Assembly (NCBI GenBank): GCA_936432065.2
Contig: OW386292.2
Coordinates: 12,182,918 to 12,246,917 of the forward strand
Origin: Rutpela maculata
Taxonomy: Eukaryota; Arthropoda; Insecta; Coleoptera; Cerambycidae
Length of the DNA stretch: 64,000 nt
Reading direction: 5' to 3'
Made by a program: the position numbers and the translations under genes. The notes under the pieces were generated by a model, which worked only from the letters and a program-made list of their open reading frames with translations, did not search any database and was not told where the DNA came from. Positions within the stretch are counted from its first letter, which is position 1, and the number at the start of each line of letters is the position of its first letter. This document shows, piece by piece, positions 58,078 through 64,000 of this stretch.

Positions 58078-58788
58078 GTGATGGTGCAGTGGTTAAAGTT
58101 TTGTCTTGCATTCCAAAGATCCTGTATTCAAATCCCAGACAGGTTGGATGTTTTTTTCAACTTTTATTCATATATTTTTTTTTTCTCAACAAAGTTGGTA
58201 TCACAAAATTTAGGATGTCCAAAACTAACATTATTTACAATAAAACTGCGAAGAGTATCCTATAGAATGTGTAACAATTATATAAAAAGCTCAGTAAATT
58301 GGCGAAACGTAGGTGTTTTTTTAGCTTGTTTGTACATACATTGCACTGTAAGCCTATTATGTAACGAGATACAGCCGTGGGAAAATGAACGATTTTTTTT
58401 TAAATCGGCAAGCTCCATTTTTGTTTGTAAATTATTAATGAACAAAATATCATCAAGTCCAAAAATGGAATCCATAAAAATCCAGAAGACCGGGGCTGAA
58501 AACTTGGCACCAATGTGCTCATTCGTAGCCTACGTAAATGATTTTAATTTAATAAATCATTTACGTAGGCCACGGCTCATTCCAGTAAAAATGATAGAAA
58601 AACCAGCAACTGAGGCCTTATTAAATGTCATTTCACGTAAATGCAAAAAAGGCTGCGGCAGAGTGTGTGGCTGTAGGAAATCTCGGTTGAGTGCTGCATT
58701 GTGCGTGGATTCTTTAATGGTGAATCATGTGAAAATACACCAACGGTTTGCATGGAGAGCGATATTGTACTTTACCTTTCACATATAA
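58078..58788 (+). pseudogene. Open frame with CXC-like cysteine-rich segment
   Basis: Only the C-terminal third looks like protein: PRLIPVKMIEKPATEALLNV, then ISRKCKKGCGRVCGCRKSRL. This matches a repetitive arthropod segment with PAPE.LLN followed by C.C.KGC...CGCRKAGL.C, related in spacing to tesmin/TSO1 CXC domains and found in transposon-linked proteins. The upstream 160 codons appear to be chance translation of AT-rich DNA. Some expected cysteines after CGCRK are missing, so the zinc-binding set is incomplete. Confidence 0.55.
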
Positions 58789-59055
58789 CATTGTATCATC
58801 CGCAAACAATTTGAGGGTACATTTCTTATAACAATTACAAATATCGTAAGAATAGTTGTAATAACTAAACTTCACCTAATAAAAGACCATTTATTATTAT
58901 TATTATTATTATATAAATAGTGTATAGGAGCAAGTACTGACCCTTGAGGTATTCCACGTTTTACAGCCAATTCTTCTGAATAACTCATTAAATTTAATAA
59001 TTTGTTTTCTATTTTCGAGGTATGGTGTAAACCACTGTAATACCATCCCGTTAAT
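58745..59055 (-). pseudogene. Non-LTR reverse transcriptase fragment
   Basis: Minus-strand blocks are VLQWFTPYLENRKQIIKFNE, VKRGIPQGSVLAP (after a one-base shift) and LKLFADDTMLYV. These are the RT fingers/palm motifs in the right order and spacing, with the catalytic FADD intact. A (TTA)n expansion at about 58893-58912 lies between the last two. It is a short, dead LINE fragment inside the TIR element, with its end antisense to the cysteine-rich frame. Confidence 0.75.
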
Positions 59056-59218
59056 TTTATATTTTTTTAGTTTCAATACAAGTAGATCTTTATTATAATA
59101 TAAATAATATAAAATATGTTATGCTGTTGAACATTAGACCTACAATAAAAATGTATATTTGTCCTCTTCAACTTTGCCTTGAGCATTTTTCTCGTAGGAT
59201 CGAGCGTTGCCGAATTAT

Positions 59219-59893
59219 TTTGAAAAATCAATTTTTTGCACCTTGCACTCCAAGGTCGAAAACTTGTATTTTCATCAGGGCGTCGACTTGAACAACATAT
59301 ATCAAAATCATTACTACTCCTTTCGCCCAGTGATTGGACTTTTAGTTAGATCAAATTTACATCCTTATCGGTCGAATCAGAAATAATTATTAATTCTGTT
59401 TTATTTTTAATTTAGATCAAGTACACACTCTTCAACCAATATTACTAATTGCCCAACTACAATCCGAAAAAAACCGTGGCGATACGCAAATGAAACGGAT
59501 TTCTGTACAATTCTACGATGATGATTAAACATGTAACATTGTCCGGTTATAATGTATTTGATTTGATCAAATAGGTGTAACAATGCAACAATATTAAAAC
59601 AAAGATAATAATATTCTCTCTGAAATACGAACTTTTATGTACGTACGGCTTTATCTAACACAGACTACATTTCATACATATAAAATTGTATGTTCTCGTC
59701 CTACATCTGAACAAATGAAATAGAGCAAAGTATATATGTCCCTATAGAATCCCTAATTCCGTACCGGCAAATTAAATTTTCTCCGGCGAGATATATTACA
59801 CAACTTTAGAATATAAATGAAATCCAGATACAGAATTGGATTAAAAAGAAAATAAGGACATTTAGTGGATAGAAATATCATAATAATATAGTC
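59219..59893. other. Intronic sequence, no gene recognised
   Basis: AT-rich, with no repeat partner found in the window. Confidence 0.4.
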
Positions 59894-60613
59894 GGGAGCC
59901 CACCCGAGCTGTACAGTGTACATGCACCCCCATCCTAGGGGACAAAGTTTTTCATAAAAATTAAAGCCTAAAGAATAATTTTAAACATGTCCTCAAAAAG
60001 AAAAACTGGCTGTATTTCCAAAATGGCGGCAATATATTAAAAAAACTGTTGCCAATATTGTTTTTGTCATTTAACACAAAAGCTAAAAAAGATGGACAAA
60101 AACTTTTTTCACAAAAAACAAGGTGCATAAAATTTTCTACAATTTTGTTCCTATACAATTTGATCTGCCTCAATCGCTTACTGAAATTTTTCAGGAGATG
60201 ATTCCAAATCAAATCATAATAGTCGAAAGTGAGGATGATAACGATATCATAAATGAAGCAATAAAGGAAAAAGACTTGGAAGAAATATTCGATGTTTCGG
60301 AAGACAGCGACAGTGAATCTGAATATTATATTTTATTTTAAGAGTTGAATCATTTATCTGGAAAATGGTAAATCCTATCCAAATATTGTATAGGAACAAT
60401 ACTGTAGAAAATTGTATGCACTTTGTTTTTTAGTTTTTGTGTTAAATGACAAAAACAACATTTCTTTTTTATAAACATGGACGCCATTTTGAAAGTAGGC
60501 CAGTTTTTTTTTTGGGACATATCTAAAATTGTTTCTTAGGCTTTAATCTTTATGAAAAACATTGTCCTCAAAGATTTTGGGGGGGGGGGGCATAAACAAT
60601 TAGGGTGGGCTCC
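59894..60613. mobile_element. 720-bp foldback element (GGGAGCCC family, long copy)
   Basis: GGGAGCCCACCC at the left and GGGTGGGCTCC at the right start inverted arms of about 250 bp (ATTAAAGCCTAAAGAATAAT, GTTTTTGTCATTTAACAC, TGCATAAAATTTTCTACAAT). The loop contains a 73-codon acidic frame. The 214-bp element at 33.9 kb is a shorter relative without the loop. A 12-base G tract is at 60579-60590. Confidence 0.85.
60123..60341 (+). CDS. Small acidic ORF in the foldback loop
   Basis: The 72-aa frame reads MHKIFYNFVPIQFDLPQSLT, then IVESEDDNDIINEAIKEK, and ends VSEDSDSESEYYILF. The second half is strongly acidic with Ser-Asp/Glu pairs, as in CK2 sites or the N-terminus of some transposases. It lies mainly in the unique loop between the arms. 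It may be a remnant of the autonomous parent's gene or part of an exon; no homologous copy is in this window. Confidence 0.4.
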   Translation: MHKIFYNFVPIQFDLPQSLTEIFQEMIPNQIIIVESEDDNDIINEAIKEKDLEEIFDVSEDSDSESEYYILF

Positions 60614-60946
60614 TGTAGTAATAAGCATCATTCCTTTTGTTAGGGTAGCCTATGATAATTGTATCTAGCTTGCCCTGTGTCCAAACGTAACAAATTGATT
60701 TGGTAAATTTTTGTTATATTCTAATCCTTTACTTCTTATACATGATTATAGGAATATTATTAATAAGATATTTACAGCAAAATGCTGTTTTTATATAATC
60801 AAACTAAAGTTGAACTGAGAAGAACTGATAATATCGAAACGACAATCCTACAAATAGATATTTACTTCGGATAATTATTTTGCACACTGATCATAAATGT
60901 TTGTTACTTTAACAGTGTTCCTATTTATATTTTTCTGTTGTTTCAG

Positions 60947-61141
60947 ATGAACACAGCGACAGCGAAGAATCCAATACGACGACCGCGCCGAGATTACCGA
61001 ATGGTTACCAACAAAAATCGTACTACAACAAATTTTCTTATTCTAGTCAATCAACGCCAAGAAGAAGGTACCAGCACGACAGTACCAAATCTACGAGAAG
61101 CAGTAGCACTGCTAGCGAAAACAAAATCACCTTCAACGAAG
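60947..61141 (+). CDS. Host gene, second coding exon (Ser/Thr-rich)
   Basis: The exon begins after CTGTTGTTTCAG, a good acceptor with pyrimidine tract, and ends at GAAG|GTGAGT, a near-consensus donor. In phase with the first exon it encodes DEHSDSEESNTTTAPRLPNG, YQQKSYYNKFSYSSQSTPRR and KSTRSSSTASENKITFNEG. There are no stops over 195 bases and codon use is clearly less AT-biased than in the flanks. It is low-complexity, Ser/Thr/Tyr-rich and probably disordered. Protein identity unknown; another exon in phase 1 must follow downstream. Confidence 0.8.
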
Positions 61142-61740
61142 GTGAGTTAGTTTTATTTTATTTATTTATTTAAAGAAAAGAGTTGCAAGTGTTCTCTGAT
61201 AGGAAAGAAATCTACATCTTTGCTATAGCGAAATCCATAAAACGAATTAGTTAGTAATGATATTTGGTTCGTGCAATGTTATAAACTCTTCAGGGATATT
61301 ACCAGGTAACCAGACTTATTTTACCGATGAAGTTGTAAGCACTAGTGTATTACAAACACGAAAATACACCTGCGGGTTTACAAAAAAAAACTTTGATGTA
61401 CTTTCCCACGAATTCACATGGATAGGAACAGAAGGAAATGAAATTGAAAGAGTATAGATACGTCAGTGATGAACACAGCACAAGGAGGCTGAAAAAAGTG
61501 GGCTTCGTTAAAATGGCTTAAACAGACTTAAATTTCCTGACTTCTCCAAGTTTTCCAGGACTATTGGAAGGTTTTTTCCAGGTCTAATAATTGATAAGCG
61601 GAGACGACACACTGCGGCCTCACTAAATAATCGGCACGAAATTAGAAGTACAAAACTCAAATTTCTTTTTTGGTGATAAATCATTTTCAAATTCGCTGAC
61701 TTTATGAAAATTACTAAAATTCAGTGACTTTTCATTAAAG
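61142..61740 (+). other. Next intron of the host gene; hAT-like MITE flanks
   Basis: After the donor at 61142 no further exon is seen. ATTTCCTGACTTCTCCAAGT and TTTTCCAGGACTATTGG near 61530 resemble degenerate hAT-type MITE ends; similar pieces lie at 62420-62480 and 62555-62610. Confidence 0.4.
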
Positions 61741-62409
61741 GGTCTCGCCGGTTAAGTATATGGAATTGGGCCCAGCGGCTAATTGGGCTATTCATTCATA
61801 TGAATGTTACTTATGACTAGGAACCCTCAATAAAATTTATAATAACCTATATCCCCTATATTACCAAAGTTAATTTTTTTTTCTAAACTATTGAAAATAA
61901 TTAAATGAAATTAATAGATGTTGATATAAAATAGCTTTATATTTTACTTTTTTTTACATTCCTATTACGTCATTTAGTATGTAAAAAAAAATAATTTAAT
62001 TTTTAATTTTTGAATCTGATTTTTTGCAGTAATTTTTACACATGATAATTATGTCAGTGTTAAATAATATAGATTTTTTTGGTAGGTGTTACTCAACGGG
62101 TTGATATAAAAACAGCACCCTCAAAAATTAAATTATTATTTTAATATAATAAATGACGTAATAGGAATGTAAAAAAATGTAAAATATAAAGCTACTGTAT
62201 ATCAACGCATCCTATTAATTCCATTTAATTATCTTCATTTGGTTTGAAAAAAATTAATTTTAAAAATTTGGGGTTGTTACCCCCATAACTCTGGTAATAT
62301 AGGCGATAGAGGTTTTTTATTGAGCATTCCTAGTCATAAGCGGCATTCATGTGAATGAATAGCCCAATAAGCGGATGGGCCCAATTCCATATACTTAACC
62401 GGCGAGACC
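61741..62409. repeat. 669-bp foldback element
   Basis: GGTCTCGCCGGTTAAGTATA at 61741 is inverted at 62390-62409. The arms, about 260 bp, share TGGAATTGGGCCCA, TCATTCATATGAATG-like, CATTCCTATTACGTCATTTA and AATATAAAGCTA segments. The centre is AT-rich without an open frame. It is inserted between two halves of a CCAGGTTTTCCAGG-type repeat. Confidence 0.85.
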
Positions 62410-63299
62410 TTTTTCCAAATTCCCCGAATTTTCCCTGACCAACGTTAAATTCCCTGGCTTTACCAGGTTTTCCAGGTCGGTATGAACCGTGTTAAAACGA
62501 ACAAAAAATGCAAACTTCTCTGATTTTAATCAAAACTTCGTTCCAGAAACTCCCGAAAATTTCCTGGAAACTTTCATTGGAAAGTTTCCTTTCCTGGAAA
62601 TCAGGAAAATGGTCATACTCCTAATTGACGTAACAAAATATGAAAATACTATGTGATAATACCCTGGCCTAGGAACAAGTAAATACGCTTATCTTTCAAC
62701 CTAGTAACCGGTCGTTGTGTATTTAGAATTATGGCACCCAAAATCCACCAAATATTGATGAGTTATGCGTACGTTTGTCGGCAAATAAATCAAAACGTTT
62801 GCTATCAGAAAACATATCTAAAGACATTATTAATTACTATGTTATTTACCGATCTGCTACAATAAATATTTCAAATTGGCACTTTCACAGAGATTTTATC
62901 TCTGATTATTCGTTCGATGTATTTTCGCCATTTCTTATCTGATTTGCGCTAAACGTGTATATAAGGGGTTATTTTTGGTGACCGTATAAGAGGGAAATGA
63001 TTATAGTACTATGGCAAGATAAAATAACCTACATAAGTACCTAGATAAACTCGTGAAATTCATCTTTGGGTTATAACCTCAGGTTCTGGGGTCAATAAAT
63101 GGAAACAAGTGGAACTCTGGTAGGTAATCGGGCAAATCAGTAGTACTTACTAAGAGCAGTTAATTTTTTTGATAAGATTAGGTTAATGATGAAGCAAAAC
63201 AAATAATTGCGCCTAAGTATACGGGAGTACAATGTTAGAAATAACGAGACTGATTTTAGCAGCGAAACTAGCAGCGAGAAAAAAAATTTTTGTTTCCAT
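62410..63299. other. No gene recognised
   Basis: The first 200 bp contain TTTTCCAGG/CCTGGAAA motifs in both orientations, probably a degenerate hAT-type MITE. The rest is AT-rich without motif. Confidence 0.4.
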
Positions 63300-64000
63300 T
63301 TTTTGAATACATGTATTCGTAGGTAATGATAATATCAACATTTTTACCTACAAATTATGACCCAAGAGTTAATAAGAAAGTTATTAGCATCAAATTCTCA
63401 AAATAATTTTGATGATCAACGCGTATTTTTCAGGTAAAAGTCGTATTAAAAAAAATAGTAACCTGGTCCTTTTCTGACGAATTTTAATCGAAAGGTGGGC
63501 TCTTTAGCTTTAATTAAGAAAAAAATTAAGTCGCTAGTACATCTAACATAGAAGTTGACCGCGAAATAATCGTTGACGGGGTTTTCGCTGCTAGCGCATT
63601 TTTTATGTTATACTAAAATAAAATAAGATCTATTAATCTGGCTCTTTTCGGACCCATTTTAATCGAAAGGTGGTCTCTCTACCTTTAATTTAAAAAAAAA
63701 AAGTCCCTAGTACATCTAACATAGAAGTTAGCGGTGAAACAGACGACAGCGTTTTCGCTGCTAGAGCGTAATTTCTCAAGTAATATGTTAATACAAAAAA
63801 TTGAATAGCCTGATCCATTTCAGACCACTTTTAATAGAACGGAGAGTTGTTTAACTTTAATAATAAAAAAAATTAAGTCCCTAGTACATCTAACACAGAA
63901 GTTGACAGTAAAATAGACGTTGACAGCGTTTCCGCTGCTAGTGTATTTTTTATGTTACACTAAAATAAAATGAGATCTGTGGCCCTTTTCGAACCAATTT
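63300..64000 (+). repeat. Satellite array, about 172-176-bp unit, running off the right edge
   Basis: TTTTAATCGAAAGGTGG (about 63482 and 63657), its variant at 63829, CTAGTACATCTAACATAGAA and GTTTTCGCTGCTAG recur with a spacing of 172-176 bp. About three and a half units are visible, with the first being more diverged. Unit length is nucleosome-scale, as in many arthropod satellites. Confidence 0.85.

Larger units (their letters stand above)
57533..59218. mobile_element. 1.7-kb composite element with about 62-bp TIRs
   Basis: GACAACGCTCGATCCTACGA and GTTGAAGAGGACAAA at the left are inverted at 59160-59218. The left end continues into a TATACTCTTCG...CGAAGAGTATA hairpin (57598-57626). Inside are a cysteine-rich protein fragment on + and an RT fragment on -, separated by a perfect GCCTACGTAAATGATT hairpin (about 58528-58570). 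It is probably a TIR element that accumulated other transposon pieces. Confidence 0.7.

Noticed and set aside
1..64000. CRISPR arrays, operons, rRNA or phage genes
   Set aside because: No short direct repeats with regular spacers and no prokaryote-type gene organisation; repeats here are eukaryotic transposons and satellites.

Overview
The window looks like intergenic and intronic DNA from a large, AT-rich, repeat-laden arthropod genome, most likely an insect. Supporting this are spliced genes with GT-AG introns, several Tc1/mariner elements with TA target duplications, decayed hAT transposases, non-LTR retrotransposon (LINE) remnants, long palindromic (foldback) repeats and satellite DNA. 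There are no bacterial operons, rRNAs or CRISPR arrays. Almost every longer open frame is a degraded transposon protein or chance. I cannot name the species.

Layout. 0-14.5 kb is a mosaic of foldback repeats (0.53-1.15, 7.52-9.63 kb), a TIR element at 4.49-6.40 kb, tandem repeats, a MITE (9.76-10.60 kb), two striking small palindromes (11.5-11.9 kb) and the 3' part of a LINE (copy A, 12.7-13.76 kb). 14.5-28.5 kb holds two pieces of decayed hAT transposase (15.3-15.8 and 20.8-21.5 kb), a LINE reverse transcriptase remnant (17.4 kb) split by a short retroposon, a nested foldback (20.4-22.9 kb) and a decayed transposon-linked gene (25.3-26.7 kb). 28.5-38.4 kb carries two Tc1/mariner-type elements with long TIRs and broken transposases, each with another element inserted inside it. 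38.9-53.4 kb contains a second reverse transcriptase remnant, a 2.1 kb palindrome carrying a two-exon reading frame in both arms, and LINE copies B and C; C has a perfect 22-bp target duplication.

53.4-61.2 kb contains the only credible host gene. Two coding exons on the + strand (54814-54910 and 60947-61141) join in phase across a 6.0 kb intron that is itself filled with three TIR/foldback elements. The gene continues beyond the window or into unrecognised exons. 61.7-64 kb has one more foldback and a satellite array of about 175-bp units running off the right edge.

A dispersed family with a shared 'CGCTGCCCAAGGAATCAC' head and a hairpin tail occurs at least nine times and may be Helentron-like. 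A second family, a retroposon with an exact ATTAGAGAA start, an A-rich tail and 11-14 bp target duplications, includes a palindromic version and is the most unusual element here. Identifications rest on reading motifs by eye; no database search was possible.
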